Shown: one piece after another, positions 37,074 to 50,898 of the stretch
Layout of the letters: every line of letters starts with the position of its first letter
Numbering within the stretch: position 1 is the stretch's first letter
From: Nemophila menziesii
Taxonomy: Eukaryota; Streptophyta; Magnoliopsida; Boraginales; Hydrophyllaceae
Direction of reading: 5' to 3'
Assembly: GCA_029959085.1 (NCBI GenBank)
Contig: JARWIR010000050.1
Span: 4,154,001-4,218,000 of the forward strand
Length of the DNA stretch: 64,000 bases
The notes under the pieces: model-generated
The model's input: the letters and a program-made list of their open reading frames with translations, nothing else
Databases searched by the model: none
What the model was told of the DNA's origin: nothing
Program-made: the position numbers and the translations under genes

Positions 37074-39310
37074 TATCGAGGGATGTCGTTTTGATTAAGT
37101 AGTGGACCTGCCACGTTCCAAAGGTGTATGAGGCTATATTTTGGGACATGATTGATAAGTTCTAGAAGGTTTCATTGATTATTTTGCATTACTTGGAGAT
37201 AGTTTTGATGAGTTCCTTAACAATCTTGAAAAGGTACTCCTTTGTTGTAAAGTAAAAGATATTGTTCATAATTTGGAAAAATGCCACTTCATGGTTTGTG
37301 AAGGAATTGTGTTGGGACATAAAGTTTCGTGTGCAAGAATGGAGGTTGATCGTGTCAAAATTAAAGTTATAAGGTCTTTACCACCTTTCGATTCTGTTAA
37401 AGGAGTTAGAAGTTTATTGGATCACGCAGGATTATATCGAAGATTCATTAAAGATTTCTCCAAAATCGCCAATACACATTGTACTTTACTTCGTAAGGAT
37501 AGTCCCTTCCAATTTGATGACACATGTCTTGAAGAGTTTATGGCAATCACATAGAAATTCATCTTCACACCAATTGCCATACCTCCAAATTGGAACTTTC
37601 CATTTGAAATTATCTACAATGTAAGTGATCATGCCATGGGGGTTGTATAGGACTAAGAATAGAGAAAATATTTTGCATGATATATTATGCACTTAAGACC
37701 ATCATCTACCCAATTTAACTATACTTTGATGGAGAAAGAATTATTAGCCGTCGTATATGCTTTCGATAAGTTTCGTTCCTATCTACTTGGGATGAAAAAA
37801 ACTATCATATACACGAACCATTCAGAAATAAAGTACCTTATGGAGGAAAATGATGCAAAGCCACGTCATATTAGATGAGTATTATTGCTTCAAGAATTGA
37901 ACGTAGATACTCTAGACCGGAAGGGGTTCGAGAATCAAGTAGCTGGTAATTTAACTCAACTTGAAGGATCTAAAGTCCACATATTACTAAAATTAGTCAA
38001 ATAGGTATTTCCCGATAAACAACTCTTTGATGTTAAAAATGCATATGTTCCTTGGTATGCAGATATAGTTAACCTCATAGCTAGTTGTGTATTCCTTTCT
38101 GATTTTAAGCCATTGAGCAAGACAATTCTTTTGGTATGGTCCCTACCTCTTGAAAGTTTATAGTGACCAAGTTATTAGAAGATCTTTTCATGAGAGCGAG
38201 ACGCAGAAAATCATTCCATGTTGTCATTGCTCACCATATGGTGGTAACTTTACTGGCGATAGAACAGCAAAAAAAAATTCTTCAATCCAGATTCTACTGG
38301 CCCACGCTTCACAAATATTGTCATTCGTATGTCCTAACCTGTCAAAGATGCCAATTCACTAGAAACATACAGAAAAGAGACGAAAGGCAACTCAACAACG
38401 TGTTAAAAGTAGAAATATTTAATATTTGGGGTATAGATTTTATGTGACCTTTCATATCTTCCGATGGTAATCTTTATATTTTTCTAGCAATAGATTATGT
38501 GTCAAAGCGGGTAGAGGTAGTGTCAACACCAAATAATGATGCCAAGAAAGTCATCTCGTTCCTTAGATCAAACATCTTTTCAAGACATGGTATGCCACGT
38601 GTTCTCATTAGTAATAAATTTACCCACGTTATAAATTTTCAGTTGAGAGCTGCTTTGTGTAATTTGGGGGTGAGACACCGCACTTAGAAGAGTTATCATT
38701 CCCAAACTAACGGTCAAGTGGAGGTCTATAACTGAGAGATCGAATATTTCCTAGCAATGACCATGACAAAACGAGGAAGGACTAGTCACTAAAGCTTGAT
38801 GATGCCACATGGCCTTACAGAACAACATTGAAAACATCAGTTGGGGTATCTCCATACCGCATGGTTTACTGAAAAACCTATCACCTCCCTATCAATATTG
38901 AATCCCATGCTTTTTGGGATATTAAAAATCTTAACCTGAATGTAGAATTAGCGGGTAAACGAAGGATGATGCAGTTGAACGAGTTAGATGAGTTATATTT
39001 TCATGCCTATGATAATTCACGTCTCTACAAAGAGAGATAAAAAATATGACATGATAAACGGATTCGCACGAAGAAGTTCGAGATAGGACAAAATATGTTC
39101 CTAGATTCTCGAACTACCTGTGTAAGATAAAATTCTGTCGGAAAGGACCATACATTGTTACGATAGTCACACCTCATAGTGCAATCGAAATCGAACATCC
39201 AATAGAGAAAGGACGTTCATGGTGAATGGTCACCGCTTGAAGATATACCAAGACAGTGAGGACTTCGGATTGGAGGAGACAACTCATCTCCTAGAACATA
39301 TGTAACCCGA
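37074..39310 (+). pseudogene. Athila pol remnant (duplicate)
   Basis: RT end and thumb (37,273-37,554), RNase H (about 37,690-37,990, keeping EKELLAVVYAFDKFR and the YTNH change), integrase (about 38,150-38,790). This copy keeps a cleaner integrase zinc finger: CHCSPYGGNFTGDRTA and LTCQRCQFTRN. It has lost the second catalytic Asp (LISNKFTH) and has a stop after GVRHRT. Different lesions in the two copies show independent decay after the duplication. Confidence 0.85.
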
Positions 39311-39695
39311 GGTAAAACTTTGAACTAAACGACAATAATCAAAAGTGCTATTGGGAGACATCCCTCGTTTGAATTTCTTTTTAGTTAAATTATGTTTTTT
39401 AGTGTATAGTCTTAAGTTAGTGTATAATTTTAATGTGTTTACAAGCTAATACGACATTAAAGTAGTATGTTAATGAGTAAGAAACGAGTTTAGGGTCGAA
39501 AGACGGAAGAGTTGAAAAAATCAGCAACTAGGTGTAGTACACCGCACTCTAGCGGCGGTACACCACACCCCACAAAACCGTTACAATGCTATGATGATTT
39601 GGGTACACTTGCCAGACCACTTAGCAAAAGCCTTATCGTTACTCACGAAAAACCGTGCCATGCTGTTATCCAATAGACTCATGCGGTACGACATA

Positions 39696-39758
39696 GTGGA
39701 GTCGCGGTACACCGTAGTGGAGGCACAGTACACCGTATTAGAGTCGCGGTACACCCCA
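39696..39758 (+). repeat. Three tandem 21-bp GTACACC units (duplicate)
   Basis: Same three-unit array as 15,113-15,175, with two or three substitutions. Unit number has not changed since the duplication. Confidence 0.8.
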
Positions 39759-40187
39759 GAAAGAAAACCGTCACCACGATTTAGGAATTTTGTTCATTTT
39801 CAAGAGTCAGCATGTAAAAATTGTGTCGACAATCTCGCCAGATCATGACACTGTCCCAAGTCAGAAGGATCATGATGTACACCGAACCAATAGAAAAACC
39901 GTCCCCGTGGTTTGCAACTCATGTCTGAAGCCGAGAGGCCACATGGCCAAGCCATTTCTTCAACAACACTAGATCGTGACATAGGGAGATGATATCACAT
40001 GCGGTAATTTTATATTAAGCATGTATATGCATTATTTATTTCACATTACTACATGAGATATTTTAGGATATTGCTCAGGGATCATTTAATGCTTTCTATT
40101 CTTCTTCTTGTTCTTTTGTTTTAGACTACCCTACTGTTTTTATCTTTATTGTATCGGAACGATACAACATTGAGTTGGGGGTTTTTA

Positions 40188-41410
40188 TGTCTCCATATTT
40201 TTATATATTAATCTATACTTGAGACATCATTTTTGTGTTATTTAGGATTTTCCTCTTTTATTCACACTTTATACCTTCTTGTCTAGTTTTGAATGTTTTA
40301 TATTTTATGAGTTTTTGCGTGTAATTTGTGTGTTATTTGTGTAGCACATAGATACATGGAAGTAATTATACCTATGGAAACTACTTTAAAGTGAAAAAGT
40401 AATGAAAATCCATTAGTCATAATCAAAAAGGAAAAGTTTGAATATATTTGAAAAGTAAATAATCTGACATGTTGGAAAAACATTCACTAATTAGATTGTT
40501 GTAGAATGTCGGTCACGAATTTGGAGGACCTCTTTGAACAACCGATAGCTATTTTTATCGCCTTCATTTGACTTTTCGTAAACTGAATTTTTATAAGTAG
40601 AGAAGGAGATATGACCAAATCAATCTGCAAATCTTTATCCTTTCATAAAATTTAGGAATATAAATTAGTATGAACTAATTATATTTAGCTTGAGATTAGC
40701 ATAAGGGTATGAACCATAGAATTATTTTATATCTATTTTAATTTGGCATGTCCTTATACATTTATTCAAATTAGTAGTGTTATCTCTGTTTTTATGTTGT
40801 TTATATATTGTTTTTCGTACTTGCGGCTGCAAACGTATGGATTACTATAGTATTTGATGGTCACTTGGAAGGGGTGTCTAATTATTAGAACACCACATAA
40901 ATGACTAATGTGTGGTAGTGATACTGAACGGCTTGCCTAACTAGATTGTTATTAGGGTTTGAGATTAACCTCTTATCATTGCGTATTGTCCCTTTACCCA
41001 AGTCCCCTAGTAATTGTTAGGTCGCCTCCTAAGCCCACATAGAAGGGGATTAGGAGAATATAATCCTGTCTATTGCATATCAAATAATTCTTCCTTAAAT
41101 GAATAATCATAGAACAAGGCTAGGGAGATTACTTTCTATATATTGAGCTAAAATCTCATACTACTTTTCTCTTTTCTATTTAATCTATTTTCCTTTCTTT
41201 AATTTATTAAGTTAATTAATAAGTTCACAAAATCAAAAATCAAAAATTTAAATTCTTTTAGTGTATCATTCTTCTTCTTTCTTTTACTGCACTTTATATT
41301 TACATTAGTTATAGCTAACGCTTCCCTGTGAATGAATTCTAACATAGTGTGCTAGAGTACCTAGTTCTTTTAATATTTATATCTAGATTTTTATCACACC
41401 GTAAACACCA
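40188..41410 (+). repeat. 3' LTR of the duplicate Athila element
   Basis: Opens TGTCTCCATATTT and has TTGAGACATCA about 35 bp in, a cleaner version of the terminal hairpin than at 15,605. About 215 bp are missing near 40,665. The other copy has TTAGTATGA-like words at both ends of the missing piece, which fits slippage or a short-repeat deletion. Confidence 0.7.
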
Positions 41411-43875
41411 TCAGATCTATGTATATTTTGATTTAAATCAATTATAGTTATACCAAAGCGATAAAAAGTTTGATAAAAGATAAATTTAGTGTAACAAACA
41501 GCATATATATTATGCGACACAAATATTATTCTAGTAAATGTTTTTAAAATAATTTAAATTATTTGAAACGACTTATATAGTTTGTAAGTGTTTGATAGAG
41601 AAGCCATCTTAATTAAAAATAGAACAATAATAATGACGACACAATGACACAAATAAATTTTTTAGCTTATTATGTGTCAGAATCCCATTTGTGAAACTTC
41701 ATTCGGGATCTGGACTAAGAAAATTGAAGTTTGGATGTTCATAAATAGCCAACCGGGAGTGGACATATTGATACAGTGTTTGGCAGATTTTTTCTTCTCA
41801 CTTGAGGTCTTGAGAAATTTTTAAAGTTGGTCTTCTCTATACATATTAAATATTACTAACATATGTTTTTCAAGAAATTCCACATGCAATATAATATGTA
41901 TATCCATACATATCTTTGTATATTTAAATTTAACACTTATATTTATCAAATTATTTAAGAGTTTAGATTTAAGTCTAATTATGTTACATATAATAATAAA
42001 AACTATGTTTTTTCTCTTGGTCTAGTAAAAATTGTGGTCTTCCATATTATGGATAAGAATGTGTTATAGCTTTAGTGAGTGAAGTGGTAGATCATGAGTG
42101 AATATTGTTTACTCGTTCATGTGCGGTGATAAAAATTTATTTGGTTTTCAAAGTTGTTTATTTATTGTGAAGATTGTCCACTTGATATGCTAATGTTTGT
42201 GATAACATTGAGAGTTACCTACGTAGATGATTTTGGATAGGTTATAAAATTTTTGTTATATCACGTTTAAGAGATACATTGCGTTCTACTGAAAGTGTTT
42301 AAAATCCTAAATATGGATATACCTTAGGTTGTCCAATACGCCTATTAGAGTCAAACCACTTTAAATTGATATTTATATTCTTTTCCTTAAATAGTTACTT
42401 TTATGGATATCGTATGTTAGATCTATTCCCTCTACATTGATTCGTTTTTATAAAACATGTTTTGCACTCTTTGTAATTATTCAAATTCTTTATTTGATTA
42501 CTGGGAAGTATTCTACATTAATATACATACAAAACACATGTTTTAGTTTGTTTACACTCTTACATATCCTCTATTGTGTTTATCTTATTATTTTACCTAA
42601 AATACTCAAAAGAGTAGACAGTTACATACAAATTATATGATTTGTGTTAGATTTTTTATTTCGTGTTGTCCTTTTCACCCCCATATATAGGACTGTATCT
42701 AGAGTCTCATAGATTGATTCCATTTACTACTTGTTTAGTTTTGTTTATGGAACATCTAGTTAACCCTTAACCCAGAACTTGCCATATATGAATTTCTTGA
42801 GAGGCCTATATTGGTCTTTTAAGGCGTATATTACTTGAGCGTACCCTTCATTAGCGGGATTGTACGCAAAAAGATATGAAATTTAACTCATGCCTACATC
42901 CCATTAACTTGTTTTTCTAGTCATCTAGTAGAAGTTGGAGCATATTGTGCTTTGAAGTGTTGATGTATCTACTAACCCTTCACATTCCTAAATAATATTA
43001 AATCTCTTTAATAAACTTTTGACTCCTTACACAAACATTTCTTGCTCTTCGAATAAAATAAAACTAATATCTTACAAGATTAAAAATGAGGTAGAAAGAC
43101 ATACTGAGACATCAAATATTTTTAATAACTCCAAAAACAAATTTACTTTTTTAATGTTATTTTCTTTATGTCAAATGAAAAAAAAATCTCAATCTCAACA
43201 ACTTATTTGGAAAAGTAATTTAAATGTCTTAGATTATCATATTTTGTTTTACAAAAAGCCATAATATTTAACCTAGATGATATGCAAAGTATTCCACTTG
43301 AAAAAACGGAAATCAAACCATACCTTTTTCTAAACGAAATTAGTTAAAAACTATATTGAAAAAGGGACCCTTTCTCTCTCTCTTTAATACCACTATCGTG
43401 TATACATTTTTGAATGATTTGGTCTTATTTTAATCTCCATAAAATAGTAAAAGCCAGATTTTTTTTAAAGTAAAGCGAGAAAAATAATTACAAGATCCAA
43501 GAATATATAGATGAATAACAAAATGTAAATAAGAAGTAATTCTCCCTATATGCTATTGCTTGTAAATATAATATATGTTTAATTTATATATCTTATCTAA
43601 TTCTCTTAGATATCTATACTTAACATTACTTTTCTCACTTATAATTTGTCATTTAATCTGGTTCTCCTGAAATCATAAGTCAGGTAACCGTCTCTAAAAC
43701 ATATCTAAAATAGTGAACATATCATATTCTAATATATTATATCATGTCAACTTTAAGTTCATCCTTAATACTCTTATTTCATATTACATACAAATTTCCG
43801 ACTCATCCGGATGATTAACTAAAACTTCAAATATTGTCATTTATATATTGATAAAGTCTTCATTTTAGCTAAACG
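41411..43875. other. Spacer (duplicate of 17,037-19,571)
   Basis: AT-rich, no gene recognised. The CT microsatellite at about 43,372-43,384 is shorter than in the other copy. It ends at a deletion join that has removed the left ~100 bp of the CACTA array. Confidence 0.55.
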
Positions 43876-44659
43876 ACCAATATCTGTAGAGACTACAAGT
43901 TTCTGTCTCAATAAATATCTTTCGGGACTACTTTTTCGAATTTATTTTTGATTTATATTAAGTTAAAATAAATGTCGTCTCTATTGATGTTGATCTTTAG
44001 AGACTACATATTTTCGTCTCAAACGACCTCATTTCGTCTCTAAAGATCGGTCATTCCCTACTACATTTGTCGTCTTTATTGACTCGTGGTCATTAGAGAC
44101 GACAATTTTTCTAATTAGAGACGAAAAATATGTCGTCTTTATTAATCGGTGGTCATTAGAGATTAAAAATGTCGTCTCTCATGAGCGACGCGTGATAAAT
44201 TTCAGTAGTGGACAACATCGGCCATCAAAACCCAAATCCCAATTTTAACTCCCAATCCTAAACCCTAGTCCAAAAAGGTCCCACACAAACTCTTCCTACA
44301 CCCACCTAGTTTTTAATACATCATTCTCGGATGATTTCAAGACCCACGTAGACGTGGGGCCCCACTTAATCAAGAGATTATCCGTTAATTTTTCTAAAAT
44401 TAGATGCTTTATAGATTTAAATCTTTTAAATTTTTTTCAAATTTATATCCTTATTTGTTTAACTTTAGAATATAGTTATTATCTTGTATTAATATGTTAT
44501 ATTTAGATAGACGGTTAATTTTTATATATCCGTTAAATTCCCAAATTTTCTTATAATTTAGGTTTAGTTTAATATAGACAATGAATTTGGTCAATAAGAG
44601 AGCTTGAATTAAATCAATTAATTATATACTTGAGAATTTGTGTTGGTTGTGAGGGTATT

Positions 44660-45615
44660 TTATTGCATTTGCAGAAAATCACATGGATAAAAATGGTCAA
44701 ATTTTTTATGTGTGTTATAAGTGTTTAAATAATTGGAAAAAGGGTATAGCTAGTGTACAAGTCTGATGTTTTAAAGAGCAAGTTTTGTCCACCTATGAGG
44801 TATAGACAAAACATGGTGAAATAGAACAAAACCCCGTGAATACCTATAAATGTATCATAGATGACGAAATTATGGATGTTATAGATGATTTGGGGCCGAG
44901 TATTAATATTGAGATGGGTGACGAGAATAATCAAAAGACAAATTTTAGTTGTTTTGATGATTTGTTTGAAGAGATAGAAATTGAGTGATACCCTGGTTTC
45001 ACGGATATGGGTTTGTTGAATTTCATTGTTAAGTCTATGCACATCAAGGTCAAGAACACGTGGATGAACACCTCTTTCACTAATCTTCTTTAAGTGTTAT
45101 GTCATGATTAGTAATAATTGTTTAGTTGTGTTGTTTGAGTGTAAATGGTATAACATGGACGGGCAAGCTAAGAAGAGAAGGTCGGAACATAGAGCAACTA
45201 TGATTAACATAACTTCTTTTTGGTGGAGTCTCTGGCCTTATATTCTTGCCACCCATTCAAGAAAGGTCTTTCATACCGATGAAACTAATTCAAAGAAGTC
45301 AAGAAAAAGGTGAAAAGTGCTATGAGATGTAAATGACCGACACGTATGAAGTCCTGATTTTACGGTGTTGAATTAGTAACACCTATCGAAATTCCTTTAT
45401 TCGATGACACAGATGGAGGTAAACTTCGTTTGAGTACCGGAGAAGGCATTGAGATTAATCTGAAGGAGTTGGGGTATGATCAAGCGACTGAAGATGCAGA
45501 CGATGAAATTTCAGAAGACACATTGGATGAGTATAGAGATGACTTGGTCGTGCAACCGATATACATCGACAACGATGATGAATTTATATCCTTGGTAGGT
45601 TACGAGACAAATTAG
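44660..45615 (+). pseudogene. TNP2-type CACTA transposase remnant (duplicate)
   Basis: Same pieces as 20,780-21,731: acidic N-terminal segment with MDVIDDLG, DUF4216-like stretch (about 45,104-45,313, YILATHSRKVFHTDE) and acidic tail (45,430-45,615, ELGYDQATEDADDEISEDTL). The ELYPG segment has a stop here (IEIE-stop-YPG), which the other copy lacks. The catalytic core is missing in both. Confidence 0.7.
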
Positions 45616-46391
45616 TTATATGTTATTGTAATTAATTTTAATTGAATTCATATCACCGAAAGCGAAACGATTATTTTTGTAACTGTTTTGATATCCTTTC
45701 ATTTTGTTTTCCATAATTGATTTGGTGGTATTTGATTAGTAATTGTGGTTTTAACAATTGATTTGGTTTTATGTGATTATTGATTTGTTTTTAAAAATAA
45801 TAATATATTTGGGTTAATCACGTCAAAATACTAAGCACAATTCAACATCGTTCAGCACCATTAACATGTAACATCATCTTTGTTCAATTCGTAAAACACA
45901 ACAATCGAAACTCAACAAATTACTAAACTCAACATAACACATTATACATTGTAACTCAAATAAAATGAAAAAAATAGAAATCAAAAAATTCAATATAACT
46001 TTTTTTAAATAATATAATTTAACTTAACAAACATAAAAAAAATCCAAAAAATAAAATTAAAATTCTAAAAACTTAACCAAATAAAAGAATATTATAAAAT
46101 CTTGAATGCAAACTTCAAACCACTGTTAGTAAAAAAATAAGAAAAAAAGCAAAAAGAAAAAGTAAAAGAAAAGGAATGGAAAAATTAGCCAAACATTATA
46201 GCAATATAATTCCCACAGAATACCATATCATTTCCTTCTTTCATAATACATCATTTCATTTGCCCTATTTCATTACTTTAATTTTTTAATTGCATTTAAT
46301 AACAATTCACCCAATTTCTTTAATTATCATTACTGTTTCTCTGTGTCTGCATCACTGTTTCAGCCCCCTCCATCTCCCACTGCCGCACAAG

Positions 46392-46605
46392 CACTACAAG
46401 ACATAGTAGCATTAGCGGCGAGACTATTACGGCAACAACTCAAATGACGATATTTTTAAAAACTAAAATCACCTCTAATTATATTTTTAGCGGCAATAAA
46501 GTTAAAAGAGAAAAAAATAAATAATTTGCTACTAAAGGTATCTTTAGCGAATTTGAGATTTTTAGTGTTAAATTTTTTGCCATAAATATACTATTTCTTG
46601 TAGTG
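46392..46605. repeat. Complete 214-bp MITE with CACTACAAG inverted ends
   Basis: Left end CACTACAAGACATAGTA; right end TACTATTTCTTGTAGTG, whose complement is CACTACAAGAAATAGTA. There is one mismatch in 17. No coding capacity. Lies inside the larger CACTA derivative. Confidence 0.8.
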
Positions 46606-47141
46606 CAAATTCAAGCCCGCCATCCAATCCTGCCGCCCGTTGTTCCTTTCTCGCTGAGTTCACTTAACTGTCCACTAAAACCTTCAAGTAATATTAATTT
46701 ATTCATTCCTTAATTCCTTATTCCACTTATGATATTTAATGTGTAATATTAATAATTTTATTTCATTCCTTTATTCCGAAATCCCTTAATCCAATTGTTA
46801 ATGGTATTTCATTATTAGTTTGTTTTCTGGTGTAATCTAGGTGTAATATAGGGTATAGGGTACTATATCTTATTGAGAAAAAATTTAATATAGGTCCAAG
46901 ATGGATATCTAAATTACCCACAAGGTCTCTTTCCCAATTGAACTTCATGAATTAATAAGAGCGTTTTAATTATTAAACTTAAAAAAATTATTTATTTCTT
47001 GAAATTTATGTAGTCCTCTGTTTAATTGAATACATATTTGCTGACAAAAATTCATTAATTGGTCCCTATTTTGTCTCGTTATACATTAATTTTGCAAATC
47101 AGTATTTGTAATTAAATTTTTGATGTAATTGGTTGTGTTTG

Positions 47142-47779
47142 GGGGATGATGATTTGGTCACAAATCCTTTTAATTTTCTTATCAATGGAGAATTGTCCAA
47201 AATGTCTCTTGAAGAGTTTCTACTTGCTAAAAGTATTTCAGCGGTGAGTAATAACTTTTTTACGTCATGTTAATTGCACCATCGGTCCCTATAGCAATAT
47301 AGCAAAACATACCCTGTGTTGTTAATATAAAATATTGGCACTTACTAAATCATAGGAGAAAATATTGGAGATTGAGTACATTAAAGCTGTAGCACCATAA
47401 ACAGAAGAAAAGCCTTTTCTGCACAATGATTGGTGTAGTGCAGTTGATGGTTCAACTCCAAGGTAAGAATATGATAATAAAGTTATTATTTTCTTTCGTA
47501 GAATATTTGTACGCTTGGAGAAATCATAAATAAGTTATTTATCATCTTTCATTATATCTGACAGGTTCATTTTATTTGGATGTTATGATAGGTTAGGAAG
47601 GTATATACTTAGGCTTAGGCATAGATTGTTAATTTAATTTCTAACATGTAACATAATATAAATAATTTTGTCGATCTAATATCTTTCAGGTAATTGAGTT
47701 CTCCTGGTGTATATACACATGTATTGGATGACCATACTTGTGCTATCACATCCGTTTGTGTTCTCAAGTCAAAGAGTAA
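47142..47779 (+). pseudogene. YTM1-like: Captured YTM1/WDR12 fragment (duplicate)
   Basis: Exon-like blocks at about 47,142-47,243, 47,356-47,462, 47,565-47,600 and 47,690-47,779. This copy keeps features the other has lost: the Trp after HND (reads HNDWCSAVDG) and a GT donor after GLG (AAG followed by GTATAT). It shares a stop in place of the Arg after AVAP, spelled TAA here and TGA in the other. GCYDGLG reads CYDRLG. Neither copy can encode a working protein. The retained splice sites could still allow chimeric transcripts, which is inference. Confidence 0.85.
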
Positions 47780-48949
47780 ATAAATAAAATCATAATTAGC
47801 ACTATGAATTAGTCACAATAATTTTACATGTATTAAAATACCTACATAAGTTTTTAAAATAGATGAAATTGTTCTCAACTCTTCTAATGATAGACCAATG
47901 AGATTGTGGAAGGTAACTTTTAATTTTTACAGAGATTAAAAATGACGGTGTATATATGATAGTAAATATAATTGATTTCACTTCAAAAGATTCGATGCAC
48001 AAGAGTCTTTAAATCAACCAAAAAGAATTCAAGCATATAAGATTTCAAAAGGCAATTCTTCTTCATTGCAAAACATTGTTTCTCACCATTCTAGAGAAAT
48101 AGTATTATTCTCTTTTCCTTTTCTTTCAGATTTAAAGAAGCTAATGTTGAGATTTTAAGAAAGTGCACAAACAGAGGGAGTATTTTATAAATTTATATTT
48201 TCAATTTTTGTTAATATCTGAATAAGTTTATTATATGTAGAAAAGCATAGGAAGGAGTATTTGTGATTTTTTGAAGATGTTTGGTACACTTTATTGCATC
48301 CTTTTGTGATGGATTATTAAATACGAGTTTAGTGGATGGGATTAAACATCAATGGTGTTGTATTTATAATTTATTATGCTATGAATCCTTAAATTTGTGT
48401 TTCATTATATGAATATGGATTAATTAATATGCTAAGTGTTATTTCTAAATTGGGCTTGTCACATTTCCAGTAGTTGTGGAGTGATCCCATTTGAAGTTAT
48501 ATCTAGATTGAAGTTATTTTATTTCTTTATTATTTTTTGGTAGCTCAAAATGAATATAAAATATTTCAAAATAAAACACATATATATATATATATATATA
48601 TATTTTAAATTAGGTTCATTACCAATGACTTTAGTCGTGGGTATTAATTTAGTTGGTAAAGACTAGTAACCTTTAGTCACTAATTAATAGAGACCAAACG
48701 AGGTGTCTCTAATAATAAAGGAAGAACAAAAACGACAAATTCTATCTCTAATGACTATTAGTCATTACAGACGACATCTTTACCGACAAATTATGTCGTC
48801 TCTGAAGATATTTTTACCTACGAACATTTAGAGACCAATTATTAGAGACAAAATGTCATCTCAAAAGACCAAATACTGTCTTTAAAGACTAAATTTATGG
48901 TCATTAGAGACAAAAAATGTCGTCTCTAATGATTAAAACTGTAGTAGTG

Positions 48950-50898
48950 AATTCTTTTCAACATGAAGCAAATCACTTTTAACCATAAATATATTTTTTT
49001 ATCCTCTCCTTTAGTAAAAGTGGAGAAAAGACACTATTCATGGGAACTTGTGAGATTACCATAAAAACGAAGTTTACTTCCAAAACATATACATCCATTA
49101 AAAACTCTTCATATTCTAACACAGCGGATTCAGATTATTCTTAAATCTATGAACATTCGTTTTATTAAGCCTACATCATGTATCATATATATTCCAAAGA
49201 TCTCATAAATTTACCAATTTTCCTTACTTATGATATGAAATATACTAGAAATCAAATTATTTATGTTCATATAGGATTCCACTTGGTTTAATATTTACGT
49301 CTTTTGTAAGCAACCTTTTCATCACATTGATCGACGAATTTAACACTAAAAATAATTTTGATCTCAAAATTCTTAGCAAAAAGATTATATTGTACATTAT
49401 TGAAACATGTATATGTCTAAAATGATTAAATGGTTAAGATGATTTCAAGGAATCATGTAGAATTAATTTAAATAAATAAGGTGCAACCACAAATGAAATT
49501 TTTTTTAGTAAAAATCAAGAAAATTCATGTACTTTTTCTTCTCAAATTCTTTAAAATAATAATTAATCTTATTGTACATTCAAGCATACTAAATTCTCGC
49601 GTAGTGGAAAATGAAGATTCTAATAGGATACCTCATTTAAAGATGGAAATTTAAAATATTTTGATACCTAACTTCAAAAAAATCCCTGGTTTGATTATAT
49701 TAAAAATGGCTCAATAAAACATAATAAACCTATATCTCATATCATAATAAATCGGTATGAATATAAAAATGAAGCGTGTCATAAAAACCATGAAAGTTGA
49801 AAATGCTTTGTTTATATATTTGAATTTTCCAATTTATATTAAAGAGATAATAAAATAGAATTTTTCTAAGGGTGAGAAATCTTCTCGTTGACTTTATTTA
49901 TTGAAGAAATTTTAGACAATGACTAGAACTTTTTACATATGTACATAATTTTTTATAGCAATTCCACAATATATTATACATAGTAGCATATCTCTTACAC
50001 CCCGAAATACTCAATATATACTAAGTTTAATGAGAATAATAAAAAATCAGTGGTAATTAAAATATATAATTAATGGGGAAATAGTAAATCTTTAGATCTC
50101 TAGTTTATTGGAGAAAATGTTTATTTTGTTTCGACTACTAATGTATGTTTTACATTTTTTACACATTTCTCCTATTTCACTATTTTAAATAGTTAAAATA
50201 ACAAAATTTACATGATAGAAAAAGGGAAAACTCCATACCATTACTACAAGGTAAAATACTACAGGAAGAGATTTTTTATTTCTTGGAATCTCATACTTGT
50301 TTAATTTATGCCAAAATCATTGAGAAATATATATTTACATTCCTGATGAAAAATACAATATCCTAAAAATGATTTAGTATTTGACATTTTTTTATAAAAT
50401 TACATAAAAGGTAAGTGAGTCGTTTGATTTTTTAATAAAATGATTCATATGTATTATTACCATCTCAACTATTAAAAATTAAAACTATATTTTAAAAATA
50501 CAAGATCAGTTTTTTTTTTGGAATATGTAAGATGTCAATCCCTGCAAAAGTAAAGACAATCATATATTTCTATTGAGGATATTGGAAACAGAGAGAACAC
50601 ATCAAATGAACTCTAAAAGTATCTCTATATTTTACTTAGTTAACTATAACTTTTATATATTCTCAGAAACGTGAGATCAAGTAGGACTTTTGGGAGAGTT
50701 TACCAAACACTCACAAAATTGCAATGTTGTCCTACATAGCATATCCCATAACAAAAGCATAAATTAAGATAAAATGCATAAGAGATTCTTCACATAGACA
50801 AAAAAATACGAAATACATATTTTTACTTCGGCCAATAGCCTTATTATTAGATTGAAACAATTACTATGAAGCATAAAATAACTATTCATCCTCAAATT
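48950..50898. other. Spacer (duplicate of 24,927-26,782) up to the duplication junction
   Basis: AT-rich without genes. Holds the ~110-bp insertion listed separately. It ends at CAAATTA, where sequence switches to that found at 1,583 onward. Confidence 0.6.
50661..50769. repeat. About 110-bp insertion absent from the other copy
   Basis: Between TATATAT and AAAATGCATAAG this copy has an extra segment that includes GGGAGAGTTTACCAAACACTC, an imperfect palindrome. It is less AT-rich than its surroundings. Origin unknown; it may be a MITE or the relic of a double-strand-break filler. Confidence 0.5.

Larger units (their letters stand above)
37074..41410 (+). mobile_element. 5'-truncated Athila element (duplicate of 12,496-17,036)
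   Basis: Same left edge inside RT, same domain order and same polypurine tract (about 40,170-40,184). The LTR here is about 215 bp shorter than at 15,605-17,036. The truncation is therefore older than the duplication. Confidence 0.85.
43876..48949 (+). mobile_element. CACTA derivative with captured YTM1 fragment (duplicate)
   Basis: Duplicate of 19,945-24,926. Left end truncated: sequence passes from AGCTAAACGA directly to CCAATATCTGTAGAGAC. Right end GTAGTAGTG at 48,949. An extra GAGACGAC stretch (about 44,096-44,145) in the left array is absent from the other copy, so these repeats are unstable. Confidence 0.75.
35617..50898. repeat. Segmental duplicate of 11,037-26,782
   Basis: Near-identical in content and order: LINE end, flank, Athila, spacer, CACTA with captured YTM1, spacer. 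Offset is about 24.58 kb at the start. It shifts after two deletions in this copy (about 215 bp in the LTR, about 480 bp at the CACTA left end) and an extra stretch near 46,490-46,640 (the intact MITE). The sequences are alike at most positions but differ by scattered substitutions, so this is not an assembly echo. Confidence 0.9.
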
